A DNA stretch of 64,000 nucleotides, taken from positions 1-64,000 of the forward strand of contig JBKJNY010000141.1 of assembly GCA_046593355.1 (NCBI GenBank), given 5' to 3'. Below the pieces are notes generated by a model. It did no database searches. It was given only the letters and a program-made list of their open reading frames with translations, and was not told the origin of the DNA. This document shows, one piece after another, positions 33,738 to 43,878 of the stretch (position 1 is the first letter of the stretch; each line of letters opens with the position of its first letter). Position numbers and translations under genes: made by a program. This DNA comes from SXOA01 sp046593355 (GTDB taxonomy: Bacteria > Planctomycetota > Planctomycetia > Pirellulales > Pirellulaceae).

Positions 33738-34754
33738 ATGACTTTGCTCCTCGATAAGCCCGCCTCTGCCGATTGGCACGACCTCGCCAGCCGATCCCTC
33801 CGCGGCGAAGCGATTTCGGAGGCGGAAGCCCTGGCCATCCTCCGCGCCCCCGACGAAGAGCTGCTCGACATCCTGTCCGCGGCCTATCGCGTACGCCGCA
33901 AGTACTTCGGCAACACGGTGCAGCTCTATTTTCTGATGAACGCCAAGAGCGGGCTCTGCCCCGAGGATTGCCATTACTGCTCGCAGTCCAAAGTCAGCGA
34001 AGCCGAAATCCCCCGCTACAACCTCCTCAGCCGCGACAAGCTGTTGGATGGGGCTCGGCTGGCGGCGGAGAGAAAATCGAAGACCTACTGCATCGTGATT
34101 TCCGCCCGCGGACCGAGCGAACGGGAAATCCAGGCGGTGGAAAAGATCGTTCCCGAGATTAAGTCCCGCTATGACCTGGAAATCTGCGCCTGTCTGGGCC
34201 TCTTGACCCCCGAACAGGCCAATCGGCTGGCGGCGTGCGGGGTGAACAAAGTCAATCACAACCTGAATACCAGCCCGGAGTACTACGAGCAGATTTGCAC
34301 GACCCACACCTATCAGGACCGCGTGGCCACTCTCGCCGCCTGCCGGCAAGCAGGACTAGCGCTTTGCAGCGGCGGCATCATCGGCATGGGAGAGCAGGAT
34401 GAAGACGTGGTGCGTATGGCCATGGCGCTTCGCGAGCTGCGGGTCGAATCCATTCCGCTCAACTTCCTGATCGACATCAGCGGCACGCCGCTGCAGCGAA
34501 CCAAGAACCTCACGCCCCGTTACTGCCTCAAGGCGCTGGCCATGTTCCGGCTGGTCAATCCGACCAGCGAAATCCGCATCGCGGGCGGACGGGAACTGCA
34601 CCTCGGGAGCATGCAGGCCCTGGGACTCTACGCCGCCAACAGTGTGTTTGTCGGCGACTATCTCACGACTAAGGGGCAGGCACCGGAGGCGGATTACAAG
34701 ATGATTGAAGAGCTGGGCTTCGTCATCACGCGGCGCGAAGGGATGCCCGCATAG
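33738..34754 (+). CDS. bioB: Biotin synthase
   Basis: BioB is a radical-SAM enzyme inserting sulfur into dethiobiotin in the last step of biotin synthesis. The 338 residues from the ATG at 33738 carry CPEDCHYC for the [4Fe-4S] cluster (about 71-78), the NHNLNTSPEYY motif, GGIIGMGEQDEDVV and the C-terminal IAGGRELHLG with the Arg that ligands the [2Fe-2S] cluster. No other bio genes are nearby. The start was chosen to exclude residues encoded by the adjacent paired-hairpin repeat. Confidence 0.96.
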   Translation: MTLLLDKPASADWHDLASRSLRGEAISEAEALAILRAPDEELLDILSAAYRVRRKYFGNTVQLYFLMNAKSGLCPEDCHYCSQSKVSEAEIPRYNLLSRDKLLDGARLAAERKSKTYCIVISARGPSEREIQAVEKIVPEIKSRYDLEICACLGLLTPEQANRLAACGVNKVNHNLNTSPEYYEQICTTHTYQDRVATLAACRQAGLALCSGGIIGMGEQDEDVVRMAMALRELRVESIPLNFLIDISGTPLQRTKNLTPRYCLKALAMFRLVNPTSEIRIAGGRELHLGSMQALGLYAANSVFVGDYLTTKGQAPEADYKMIEELGFVITRREGMPA

Positions 34755-34877
34755 ATCCCCTTACATTTTCTCGCGCGGGTGGTGCTGGGTAGTTGCGGCC
34801 AGCGAAGACATCCGCTAAGACTGCGGCGTCTGGCAAGGTTTTTCATGAACCTGGTTTTATTCTGGCGGGGGGAAAAT

Positions 34878-35309
34878 ATGTGTCGCTTCATCGTGATTCT
34901 GGGGTTGGCGGCGTTTCTTGCTCTCATGGGCGGATGTGGTGGGCATAAGCCGGATGCCGGGGTAAATGTTAAGGGCAAACTTACCAAAGGTGGGCAACCT
35001 GTTACGGTGCCGAACATGGCCGCGCGAGTGGGGACCGTCAAGGTTGAGTTGTACCCCATCCACACGGACCCCAACGACGGCCGCAGCTCCTTTGGGACGC
35101 TGGCCAATGAAGACGGAACCTTTGAAATCGTTGGTGAGGGCCAGGGGGTCAAGCCTGGCAAATACAAGCTGAGCGTGATTGCTGATCCGGGAGATGGCCA
35201 GGACCAACTGGGAGGTAAATATGGCGAAGCGAATTCCACACTCGAATTCGAGATCAGCGCCAACAACGTCGGGGGAACTCAGAACTTAGGCGATATCAAG
35301 CTCGACTAG
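34878..35309 (+). CDS. Small lipoprotein with carboxypeptidase-regulatory-like fold
   Basis: The protein has 143 residues from the ATG at 34878, with GGGGGGA 5-6 nt upstream. The signal peptide ends in a lipobox (FLALMGGCGG, Cys about 19). The mature part (VKGKLTKGGQPVTVP, VELYPIH, DGTFEIVGEGQGVKPGKYKLSVIADP) is a transthyretin/CarboxypepD_reg-like beta sandwich, common in planctomycete exported proteins. It precedes a DUF1559 gene, a frequent pairing in this phylum. A small hairpin (TCGCCCATCGTGGGCGA) follows the stop. Confidence 0.8.
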   Translation: MCRFIVILGLAAFLALMGGCGGHKPDAGVNVKGKLTKGGQPVTVPNMAARVGTVKVELYPIHTDPNDGRSSFGTLANEDGTFEIVGEGQGVKPGKYKLSVIADPGDGQDQLGGKYGEANSTLEFEISANNVGGTQNLGDIKLD

Positions 35310-35400
35310 GAAATATCGCCCATCGTGGGCGACCGTGAACGGCCACAAGAATCGGCGAATATTCCGAAAAAAACCTTGCAAGCCCCGGCCCGATTCAATA

Positions 35401-35521
35401 TATACTGCGCACGGCCCAAAATGACACATTCCGTGGTTCATCCGCATCTGGTTATCCAGTATAGGCTTACGTTGGACAATCGTCCGAATCGATTGTGTCA
35501 CCTTGGGCCGTGCGCAGTATA
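35401..35521. mobile_element. MITE-like element, 121 bp with 27-bp terminal inverted repeats
   Basis: The left end 35401-35427 and right end 35495-35521 match as reverse complements with 2 mismatches (ends TATACTGCGCACGGCCCAA). There is no coding capacity. It begins and ends with TATA next to TA-rich bases, consistent with a TA-type target. It lies between the lipoprotein gene and the DUF1559 gene. Confidence 0.75.
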
Positions 35522-35614
35522 GTTCGTTAATCCCTTGGGGGGGGAGTAGCACTTCGGCGTTCTGCCGGAGATTGCGTCGGTTTTCTATTTTCCTTTCGAG
35601 TTGGGGGACTTCGC

Positions 35615-36642
35615 ATGAATAGGAAAAGGTTTGGCTTTACGCTCGTAGAGCTGCTCGTCGTGATTGCCATCATTGGCGTGCTGGTGGCATTGCTCTTGCC
35701 GGCGGTTCAGTACGCCCGCGAAGCCGCTCGCCGCATGTCTTGCGCCAACAATCTGAAGCAGCTTGGGCTTGGATTTCATCTGCACCAAGATGCACTTCGT
35801 TCGCTGCCTCATGCCGGCATCGACAGTGGCAAAACACCCCCCGGTTCATCAACGGGGCTGGGGCGACGGGAGACCTCCAGTGGGCCGGCTGGGGCTACCA
35901 GGTTTTGCCGTACATTGAACAGCAGCAGATTCACAGCGGGACCGGGAGGTCAGGCGGAGGAGGAAATGGCGACCTGGATCGTCGCATCGTTGCCATCAGC
36001 ACGGCCATTCCCATCTTTTACTGCCCCACGCGCCGCCCGCCCAAGCCCCTGCCCGCCATCGCGGCCTGGTATCCCATCAACCCCAACATCGCACAGCTAG
36101 GCGCGCCGGGCACTTATCCCCACGGCGCAACGGATTATGCCAGCGCCTTTGTGGACGCCGGCAACGCCGGGCGCCCCACCGGTGCCGGCTCTCCGTGGAT
36201 TGTCGTGGGCGGAGTGGATCGCAGCGGCGCGGTCGTGCGGCTGAGACGAATCAATGGCACCACCGGCGAAAACGAACCAAATCCGGCCAAGAACGCATTG
36301 TCGGTCATTGGGCTGGAAGGACTTAGCGATGGAACCGCCAACGTGATCCTGCTTGGGGAGAAGCGGCTGAATCGTGCTGTCATTGGCCAGTACCAGAGCG
36401 ATGACAACGAAGGTTACACCTCAGGTTGGGACCACGATGTGATTCGGAACGCGTCGAGACGGCCTCTGCCCGACGGGCTAAGCGGCACCGGCGACCTGCG
36501 GTTCGGCTCATCACATCCCGAAGGGTTTCAGGTGGTCATGGGGGACGGCGCCGTGAAGTTCATTTCCTTCACCGTGAACGAGTTGTTGTTCCATCGCCTT
36601 GGCTACCGCAACGACAATCAGTCCGCTACGGTGCCGCAGTAG
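35615..36642 (+). pseudogene. DUF1559 (SBP_bac_10) pseudopilin-like protein, one frameshift
   Basis: The start has a strong site (GGGGGA, 9 nt). The N-terminus is a classical type IV pilin-like prepilin signal (GFTLVELLVVIAIIGVLVALLLPAVQYAREAARR), followed by CANNLKQLGLGFHLHQ. Reading then has to move -1 at a run of six C (35837-35842) to continue as RFINGAGATGDLQWAGWGYQVLPYIEQQQ. It runs to a normal DUF1559 end with the GDGAVKFIS motif. The joined product would be about 342 residues, a usual length. Causes could be a sequencing error in the C-run, a real recent mutation, or -1 slippage. Confidence 0.85.
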
Positions 36643-36674
36643 TTCGTTCCGCGATGCAGCCTAATTGTCCGCAC

Positions 36675-36706
36675 CCCGGTTCGCTCGGAGAGCCTGGGCT
36701 TTTTTT
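36675..36706 (+). terminator. Intrinsic terminator after the DUF1559 gene
   Basis: CCCGG and CTGGG pair outside GCTC/GAGC, with a small internal bulge, followed by a run of seven T (36700-36706). It lies 33 bp after the DUF1559 stop. Confidence 0.7.
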
Positions 36707-36948
36707 GGACCTGCGCGGACCGACCTTGCCAGCCCGGCTTACGCCAGCAAATCATTGAACGTCCACAACCGGAACGTGATGCCAGCGGTAGCCGCGGGGA
36801 AGGAAACCTGGAATCGAAAGAGTTTCGCCCTACCGCTACAATGCCCCCTGGCGACTACTGACCGCCCAATTCCCGCCCATCTGCCCTAAAGATGCCCGTC
36901 GGCTACGCACTTTTTCCAAACGGTATCACGACCGTCCCGAGAAAAAAT

Positions 36949-36977
36949 TTGACATTCGTTTCCACCCGTCCTAGGAT
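36949..36977 (+). promoter_or_regulatory. Sigma-70-type promoter for the hemerythrin-like gene
   Basis: The perfect -35 box TTGACA (36949-36954) and the -10 box TAGGAT (36972-36977) are 17 bp apart. The predicted transcription start is near 36984, giving a leader of about 130 nt before the ATG at 37113. This is the best sigma-70 match I found in the window. The remaining bases 36707-36948 show nothing recognisable. Confidence 0.65.
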
Positions 36978-37112
36978 GACGGGCGCTGGGCCGGAGAAAT
37001 CTTTCCGGCCGGCAGAAATTGGTTTGCGAGTTGGTCCGATCTCGTCGCGCCGCATCTTGTCTCTCTCGGGCCGACCCGCCATACACCCGCGCCCGCGGGC
37101 AAGGAGGTTGTT

Positions 37113-37592
37113 ATGGCCGTTCTTACTTCCACGGCGACTGTCACGGTCAATCCGGCGTTCCTGCAGGAGATCAAAGAGGTCAATCAGGAGCTGTGGCAAT
37201 CCGTCGCGGACCTGCGGCATCGCTGCTCCCACCCCATTGCCACGGGGATGTGCCGGCACCTGGTCGATTGGCTCAGCGAATTGCGCGACCAGCTCGCCCT
37301 GCACTTCGCCCTGGAGGAAGCCTACGGCTATTTCGACGAGCCGCTGCATGTGGCACCGCAACTGGCGGAGAAAGCGGACGGCCTGCGCAGCGAGCACACG
37401 GATCTCTACTCCGAATTCTCTGACATCGTCGATCGGGCCGAGAAGATGTTTTACGCCGGCCAAACCGCCGCTCTCGCCCTGTGGGTCGGCCCGCGCTTCC
37501 TGGATTTTGACGCCCGCCTTCGCGACCACGAAGATCGCGAGAACGAGCTGATCTACGATGCGTTCGATTCGGACATCGGCTGCGGGGACTGA
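37113..37592 (+). CDS. Hemerythrin-like (HHE) domain protein
   Basis: This is a 159-residue soluble four-helix protein. Candidate di-iron ligands appear in family order: His in DLRHRCSH, LHFALEEAYGYF (H-x3-E), SEHTDL, and the final DHEDRENELIYDAF (H-x3-E). HHE proteins bind O2, NO or sense redox or iron. GGAGG lies 6 nt before the ATG, and a consensus promoter is upstream, suggesting strong independent expression. A direct role is not evident from neighbours. Confidence 0.85.
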   Translation: MAVLTSTATVTVNPAFLQEIKEVNQELWQSVADLRHRCSHPIATGMCRHLVDWLSELRDQLALHFALEEAYGYFDEPLHVAPQLAEKADGLRSEHTDLYSEFSDIVDRAEKMFYAGQTAALALWVGPRFLDFDARLRDHEDRENELIYDAFDSDIGCGD

Positions 37593-37593
37593 G

Positions 37594-37719
37594 GGGAAGT
37601 GCAGAGTGCAAAGTGTAGAGAATCAGAGTGGGAAGCAGCCCATTGTTTGAGAGTGAGCGGTGCTTTAGTCTTTCTCTTTCTTCACTCTGCACTTTACATT
37701 CTGCACTTTGCACTCCTCC
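37594..37719. repeat. Inverted repeat (GTGCAGAGTGCAAAGTG family)
   Basis: The left arm, about 37597-37620, and right arm, about 37684-37719, are imperfect reverse complements built from GTGCAAAGTGCAGA units. It fills the gap between the hemerythrin-like and dehydrogenase genes and ends 2 bp before the dehydrogenase ATG, leaving no room for a normal ribosome-binding site outside the repeat. Confidence 0.8.
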
Positions 37720-37721
37720 CC

Positions 37722-38690
37722 ATGCCCCGCTATCACGTACTTTTGACCGACTACGCCTGGCCCGACCTCAAGATCGAGCGCGAAATACTTGCCGGCATTG
37801 ATGCCGAATTGGTAGTGGCCGAAAAGGGAAAGCAGGATGCCGCTTCGCTAACCGAATTGGCGAAGAGCAAAGACGTCGATGCGATCATGACCAACTGGGC
37901 CAAGGTTCCCAAGGAGGTCATTGCTGCCGCTCCCAAGTGCCGCATCGTCTGCCGCCTGGGAATTGGACTGGATAACATCGACGTGGCGCACTGCACCAGC
38001 CAGAAGATTCCGGTCACGAACATTCCCGACTACTGCCTGATCGAAGTGGCCGAGCACGCCCTGGCCTTGCTGCTTTCGCTCTCGCGCAAGGTGGCCTTCT
38101 ATCATCACGAGACGAAGGAGGGCCGCTATCAACTCCAGTCCGGCCCCCAGCTCCGGCGGATGGAAGGACAGACGCTCGGCATCGTCGGGCTGGGAAACAT
38201 CGGCCGCAAACTCGCGGAAAAGGCCCTCGGCATTGGACTCCAGGTGATCGCCACCAGCCGCAGCGGCAAGAATCCGCTGCCGGGGGTCGACTTCGTCACC
38301 CTCGACGAGTTGTTAACTCGGAGCGACTATGTTTCGCTGCACACCCCTTTCACGCCCGAGACGAAGCGGAGCATCGGAGCGGAGCAATTCGCCAAGATGA
38401 AGCCGAGCGCCTATCTCATCAACACGGCCCGCGGCGGCCTGATTGACCACGACGCACTTTTGGCCGCCCTTCAATCTGGCAAGCTCGCCGGGGCGGCGCT
38501 CGACGTGCAGGATCCCGAACCACCGGATCTTTCACTGCCGATCTTCCGAGACCAGCGGGTCTTCGTCACTCCCCACGCCGCCTTCGTCTCCGAAGAATCG
38601 CTCGCCAACCTCCGCAACCGCGTCGCCCGGCAGGTCGTCGCCCGGCTGACGGGGAAAGTGCCGGAGAATGTGGTGAACGGTGTGGTCTAG
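37722..38690 (+). CDS. D-isomer-specific 2-hydroxyacid dehydrogenase (CtBP/SerA-like)
   Basis: The protein has 322 residues from the ATG at 37722; the frame is open upstream but through a repeat. The Rossmann motif is TLGIVGLGNIGRKLAEKALGIG (about 147-168). The catalytic residues are Arg in NTARGGLIDHDALL, Glu in LDVQDPEPPD and His in VFVTPHAAFVSEESL. The N-terminal RLGIGLDNIDVAHC resembles phosphoglycerate or CtBP-type dehydrogenases. It oxidises or reduces a 2-hydroxyacid with NAD(H); the exact substrate is not predictable. It is convergent with the small lipoprotein gene, 5 bp apart. Confidence 0.92.
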   Translation: MPRYHVLLTDYAWPDLKIEREILAGIDAELVVAEKGKQDAASLTELAKSKDVDAIMTNWAKVPKEVIAAAPKCRIVCRLGIGLDNIDVAHCTSQKIPVTNIPDYCLIEVAEHALALLLSLSRKVAFYHHETKEGRYQLQSGPQLRRMEGQTLGIVGLGNIGRKLAEKALGIGLQVIATSRSGKNPLPGVDFVTLDELLTRSDYVSLHTPFTPETKRSIGAEQFAKMKPSAYLINTARGGLIDHDALLAALQSGKLAGAALDVQDPEPPDLSLPIFRDQRVFVTPHAAFVSEESLANLRNRVARQVVARLTGKVPENVVNGVV

Positions 38691-38695
38691 AGCCG

Positions 38696-38950
38696 CTATC
38701 TTCCCCACGGGCTATCGGAATAGAACCGGTTGCGGACCGGCTCGGGCGATTGCGCCTGATAGTCGCGGGGGCGAGCGTCGTCGACAGCCGGACCCTTGTC
38801 CTGATCGGGATACGGATCGTGTACCGTGGCCCGGATCCTCTGGGCCTGCACGTCGCCCGGCCGGAACGGATTATAGAACCGTCCATTGGCACAACCGGCA
38901 GAGAGAACTGTACCGAGGGCAAACAGGACCAGGGTCATTCGGCGCAGCAT
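38696..38950 (-). CDS. Small lipoprotein
   Basis: The protein has 84 residues from the ATG at 38950. The signal ends in a lipobox (VLSAGCANG, Cys about 20). The mature part FYNPFRPGDVQAQRIRATVHDPYPDQDKGP is polar and proline-rich, with a DPYP motif I associate with short planctomycete lipoproteins near the secretion or envelope machinery. No function can be assigned. A short hairpin lies upstream at 38999-39030. Confidence 0.65.
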   Translation of the reverse strand: MLRRMTLVLFALGTVLSAGCANGRFYNPFRPGDVQAQRIRATVHDPYPDQDKGPAVDDARPRDYQAQSPEPVRNRFYSDSPWGR

Positions 38951-38998
38951 CGCAGCATCCTTGCCCTGGGGGCGGGAAACGGGATCGAACGGGCGGGG

Positions 38999-39030
38999 CG
39001 TGGTAGAACGGAGCACTGCTCCGTTCCACG
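38999..39030. repeat. Compact hairpin upstream of the small lipoprotein gene
   Basis: The GAACGGAGCA/TGCTCCGTTC stem has a 1-nt centre, extended by CGTGG/CCACG around a TA bulge. It contains CGGAG/CTCCG, as in the paired-hairpin repeats, but is a single hairpin. It lies about 50 bp before the lipoprotein start. Confidence 0.65.
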
Positions 39031-39181
39031 ACGAAATCGGTGGGAGTATAGGAACTACCAGCAGCATCGTACAGAGCGACCTCCTGGCTTGAATCCGACC
39101 GTCGGCGCGCGCACCGGGGACGGCGAAGATTCCGCCTGAATAGGAAAGGAGGGTGCTAGCTGCGGCTTTGCAGTGTCCCCA

Positions 39182-39493
39182 CTACACGTAATGGATCGCC
39201 AGCCAGATCGTTTGCTGATCGGGCGAGGTCCACTCGACGCGGTGCCGGCGATGAGCAGGAATGTCCAGAAAATCGCCGGGTTTCAGCTCGACCACTTCGT
39301 CGTCCAATCGCAGACGGGCCGCTCCCTGAATCAGCAGCACCCATTCGTGCTCCGCCTGGTCGTACCAAAAGTCAGGCGGCGAGGCATGGCCCTGGGAAAC
39401 GATCCGCTCGATTCGCAGATGCTCTGTGGAGTGCAATGTCTGGACGACCTCGTCGGGCAATTGAGCTGGCAATGTGGCGTAACGGTTCATCAT
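39182..39493 (-). CDS. Single-domain cupin protein
   Basis: This 103-residue cupin carries the two conserved motifs. Motif 1 reads WYDQAEHEWVLLIQGAARL (H and E present, G-x-A end). Motif 2 reads LKPGDFLDIPAHRRHRVEWT (P-G-D, then P-A-x-x-x-H). The metal-ligand set looks intact. Such small cupins are metal-dependent isomerases, dioxygenases or sensors, and the substrate is unknown. It is monocistronic and divergent from the DUF1552 gene. Confidence 0.88.
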   Translation of the reverse strand: MMNRYATLPAQLPDEVVQTLHSTEHLRIERIVSQGHASPPDFWYDQAEHEWVLLIQGAARLRLDDEVVELKPGDFLDIPAHRRHRVEWTSPDQQTIWLAIHYV

Positions 39494-39626
39494 ATCCCGG
39501 CCATTATACCCGAGTGCCCAGCGTCTCTTGTCATGATTCTCTGTCAGGGAATAGGAGTTGTCAGGCCTGACGGGCTAAAATAGGATCACATCCAGCGAAC
39601 GAGAAATCACTTTCGAGAAAGACGCG

Positions 39627-40868
<1,242 letters not shown>

Positions 40869-40897
40869 GATCGATTAACTGAAGGAGACGCGAGAAA

Positions 40898-41242
40898 ATG
40901 GATCCCCTTGAAGAAATACGAAAGCGGGTGTTAGGTGCGGACTTTGTCGAGAAGGTTCTGGAAGCCAGACGTATGACCATTGGTGAAAGGATTGCTGCTG
41001 GGCCGAAACTCTTTGATCTTGAATGTGAACGTGCGCGACAAGAAATCCGATCGCACAATCCGCAGTTCACAGACGAGCAAGTGAACGAAGAATTGCGACG
41101 ACGCTTGGCCGCTCAACGCGCGATCGATGAGGCGGGAATCTATCGGGACATTCGCCCCGTTGAAGAGGAATTGATGCCGTTCACATTACAAGGCAGAAGT
41201 GATCGCGGTTCAGTAATAAAACCATCCGAGAAAGCTGAATAG
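40898..41242 (+). CDS. Small hypothetical protein between the DUF1552 and DUF1592 genes
   Basis: This 114-residue charged, helical protein (MDPLEEIRKRVLGADFVEKVLEARRMTIGERI...) has GGAG 9-10 nt before its ATG. It lacks a signal peptide although both neighbours are exported. Its DNA is noticeably richer in A/T than the flanking genes, suggesting separate acquisition. No family is recognised. Tight spacing (29 bp and 5 bp) places it in the same transcription unit. Confidence 0.65.
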   Translation: MDPLEEIRKRVLGADFVEKVLEARRMTIGERIAAGPKLFDLECERARQEIRSHNPQFTDEQVNEELRRRLAAQRAIDEAGIYRDIRPVEEELMPFTLQGRSDRGSVIKPSEKAE

Positions 41243-41247
41243 TTTGC

Positions 41248-43866
41248 ATGCGTCCCATTCATTCCTATTGGATTGCAATTGTCACGGCAGCAATCATCTC
41301 GACGTTTAGTCAAGTTCGCGCTGATCCTGCCCCGTTCTTAAGATCCTTTTGCTTCGAGTGTCACGACAGCGACTCGCACGAAGGAAACCTAGACCTCACT
41401 GCGCTCAAACTCGATCCGTCCAGCCCCGAAAACTTCGCGCGCTGGGTGAAGATTCACGACCGCATCGAATCCGGGGAAATGCCGCCCAAGAAGCAGCCGC
41501 GGCCGCCGACGGAGGAGAAAGCAAGCGTCCTCAAGTCGCTCCAGCAAGTCCTCATGGATGCCGAGAAAGCTCGCTTAGGCACCGGCCCCCGCACCGGCCT
41601 GCGGCGGTTGACGCGGGCCGAGTATGAAAACACGATCCGCGACCTGTTCGACATGCCGGGCATTGCCTTGCAGGCAAACCTGCCGGCGGACGGGTCGGCT
41701 CATGGTTTTGATAAGAACAGCGATGCGCTCGACATCTCGCACGTCAACATGGCCAAGTATGTGGAAGCCGCTGATCACGCCCTGAACCTGGCCATCGCCA
41801 CGCTGCCGCGAGCGCCGACGGTGCAAAAGCGGCGGATTTCCCTGGCCAACAGCGGCGGCTTTGTGGCGCACGTCATCATGAATGGCGATGGCGTGCTGCT
41901 CAAGAACAAGAAGCCGGACCCGGAATTTCCGCCGGCGGCCGAGCAGAACCACCTGGACGAGGGCGCGCATGAGCGAATGGGCTCGTTTCGCAACGGGGCC
42001 AGCGTCGGACTTTTCCGGCATGAGGACGAATCGCTCAGTCCGTATTTCATCGAGCACGTGACCATTTATCCTGGCCGCTACCGCGTTCGCTCTTCGCTGT
42101 GGAGTTTCCAGTGGCACAAAGGGGAGGTCTTGCCTGCACGCGGCACCGAAGCGGCTCGGCTGTCCGTGGTGCAGCTCACCGGCGACGGCCGCGGCGGGCA
42201 GCATCCGAGCTATGTGCTGGGCTATTTCGACGCGCCGTCCATCGATTCCAAAGAGCACGAGCTGGTCACCTGGCTGAATCACAACGAGATCATCGGTTTC
42301 AACGTCGCGTCGCTCGCCCCGGTTGCCAACTACAACCGCCAGGGCCGGGCGATGGCATTCACCGGGCCGGGCGTCGCCTGCGACTGGCTGGACATCGAAG
42401 GGCCGCTGCACGAGGTCTGGCCGCCGCCAGGTCATCGCGCGCTGTTTGGCGATTTGCCGCTGGCCGAGTTCAAGCCTGCCGAGCATCCCGGAATTCGCCC
42501 GCCCAACCGCCTGCAAATCCGGCAACTTGGAGCCGGCAGGAACCGCCCCGATCCGCCGCAAGGCCTGTGGACGGTGCAGAGCCAGGAGCCGCTGGCCGCT
42601 GCCGACCGCCTGCTCGCTTCGTTCCTGCCGCGAGCCTTCCGGCGGCCGGTCGATGCCGAGGTGCGTCAGGCCTACGTGGCGAAGGTCGAACAGCGGCTCA
42701 AGGCCGGCGACTGCTTCGAGACCGCGATGCGCTGGGCCTATCGCGCAGCGCTCTGTTCACCGGATTTTCTTTATCACGTGGAGCCAGCCGACCGGGTCAC
42801 CGACCATGCCCTCGCTTGCCGTCTGTCGTACTTCTTCTGGAATTCCCTCCCGGATGAGCCGCTCACAAAACTCGCCGCATCCGGCACGCTCCATGAGCCG
42901 GCGGTGTTGAGAGCGGAGGTCGAGCGCTTGCTCACCGACAAGAAGTCGCAGCGTTTTATCGAAGACTTCCTCGGCCAGTGGCTCAAGCTGCGGCAGATCG
43001 CGGCGACGGACCCGGATAAGAAGCTGTATCCCGAGTTCAACCCCTATCTCCAGGATTCGATGGTCGCCGAGACGCGGGCGTTCTTCCGCGAGCTGATCGA
43101 AAAGGATTTGAGCGCGAGTCACCTGGCCCGCAGCGACTTTGCGATGCTCAACGAGAGACTGGCGACGCACTACGGCATCGCGGACGTGAGCGGCTCGCAG
43201 ATTCGCCGGGTTCCCCTGTCCCCCCATCATCCCCGCGGCCCGTTCCTGACCCAGGCGGCGATCCTGAAAATCACCGCCAACGGCACGACCACCTCGCCGG
43301 TCCCGCGCGGCGCGTTCGTGATGGCCCGGTTGCTTGGGCAGGAGCCCGATCCGCCGCCCCCCAACATTCCCGCGATTGAACCGGACGTGCGCGGCGCGAA
43401 AACAATCCGCGAGCAACTCGACAAGCATCGCAGCGACGCGACATGCGCCTCCTGCCATGCAAAAATGGACCCGCCCGGATTCGCGCTGGAATCCTTCGAC
43501 GTGATTGGCGGCTGGCGCGAGCGGTATCGGTCGATTGGAGAGGGGGAAGTAGCGCCGCGCGGCTCCATCGACCCGTTCATTGGCGTCAGCTTCAAGCTCG
43601 GCCCGCGCGTGGATCCGTCGGGTATTCTGCCGGACGAGCGGCCGTTTAAGGACATCGCCGAGTTTCAAACGCTGCTCGCCGCGGACTCCAAGAGCCTGCT
43701 GAAGAATCTCGCACATCAACTGGCAATCTATGGGACCGGCCGGCCGGTCGCGTTTTCGGACCGCGAAGAGATTGCCGGGATTGTGAATCGCGCCGAGGAG
43801 CGTGGCGGCGGTATTCGCACGCTCCTTCATGAGTTAGTCGCGAGCGAGTTGTTTTCCAGGAAGTAA
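41248..43866 (+). CDS. Exported multi-domain PSCyt1/DUF1587/DUF1595/DUF1592/DUF1588/DUF1585 protein
   Basis: The 872 residues have a signal peptide (about 1-26). A PSCyt1 cytochrome-like segment FCFECHDSDSHEGNLDL has one CxxCH. DUF1587 (GLRRLTRAEYENTIRDLF) and a long beta-rich insert (about 200-420) follow. DUF1595, DUF1592 (LSYFFWNSLPDEPL) and DUF1588 (GPFLTQAAILKITANGTTTSPV, with CASCHAKMDPPGFALE, the second CxxCH) come next, then DUF1585 at the end. This is the usual planctomycete architecture. The two CxxCH sites suggest haem-based electron transfer. Substrates are unknown. It is probably co-transcribed with the DUF1552 and HMA-type genes. Confidence 0.94.
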   Translation: MRPIHSYWIAIVTAAIISTFSQVRADPAPFLRSFCFECHDSDSHEGNLDLTALKLDPSSPENFARWVKIHDRIESGEMPPKKQPRPPTEEKASVLKSLQQVLMDAEKARLGTGPRTGLRRLTRAEYENTIRDLFDMPGIALQANLPADGSAHGFDKNSDALDISHVNMAKYVEAADHALNLAIATLPRAPTVQKRRISLANSGGFVAHVIMNGDGVLLKNKKPDPEFPPAAEQNHLDEGAHERMGSFRNGASVGLFRHEDESLSPYFIEHVTIYPGRYRVRSSLWSFQWHKGEVLPARGTEAARLSVVQLTGDGRGGQHPSYVLGYFDAPSIDSKEHELVTWLNHNEIIGFNVASLAPVANYNRQGRAMAFTGPGVACDWLDIEGPLHEVWPPPGHRALFGDLPLAEFKPAEHPGIRPPNRLQIRQLGAGRNRPDPPQGLWTVQSQEPLAAADRLLASFLPRAFRRPVDAEVRQAYVAKVEQRLKAGDCFETAMRWAYRAALCSPDFLYHVEPADRVTDHALACRLSYFFWNSLPDEPLTKLAASGTLHEPAVLRAEVERLLTDKKSQRFIEDFLGQWLKLRQIAATDPDKKLYPEFNPYLQDSMVAETRAFFRELIEKDLSASHLARSDFAMLNERLATHYGIADVSGSQIRRVPLSPHHPRGPFLTQAAILKITANGTTTSPVPRGAFVMARLLGQEPDPPPPNIPAIEPDVRGAKTIREQLDKHRSDATCASCHAKMDPPGFALESFDVIGGWRERYRSIGEGEVAPRGSIDPFIGVSFKLGPRVDPSGILPDERPFKDIAEFQTLLAADSKSLLKNLAHQLAIYGTGRPVAFSDREEIAGIVNRAEERGGGIRTLLHELVASELFSRK

Positions 43867-43878
43867 CAGGAAAAGCCC

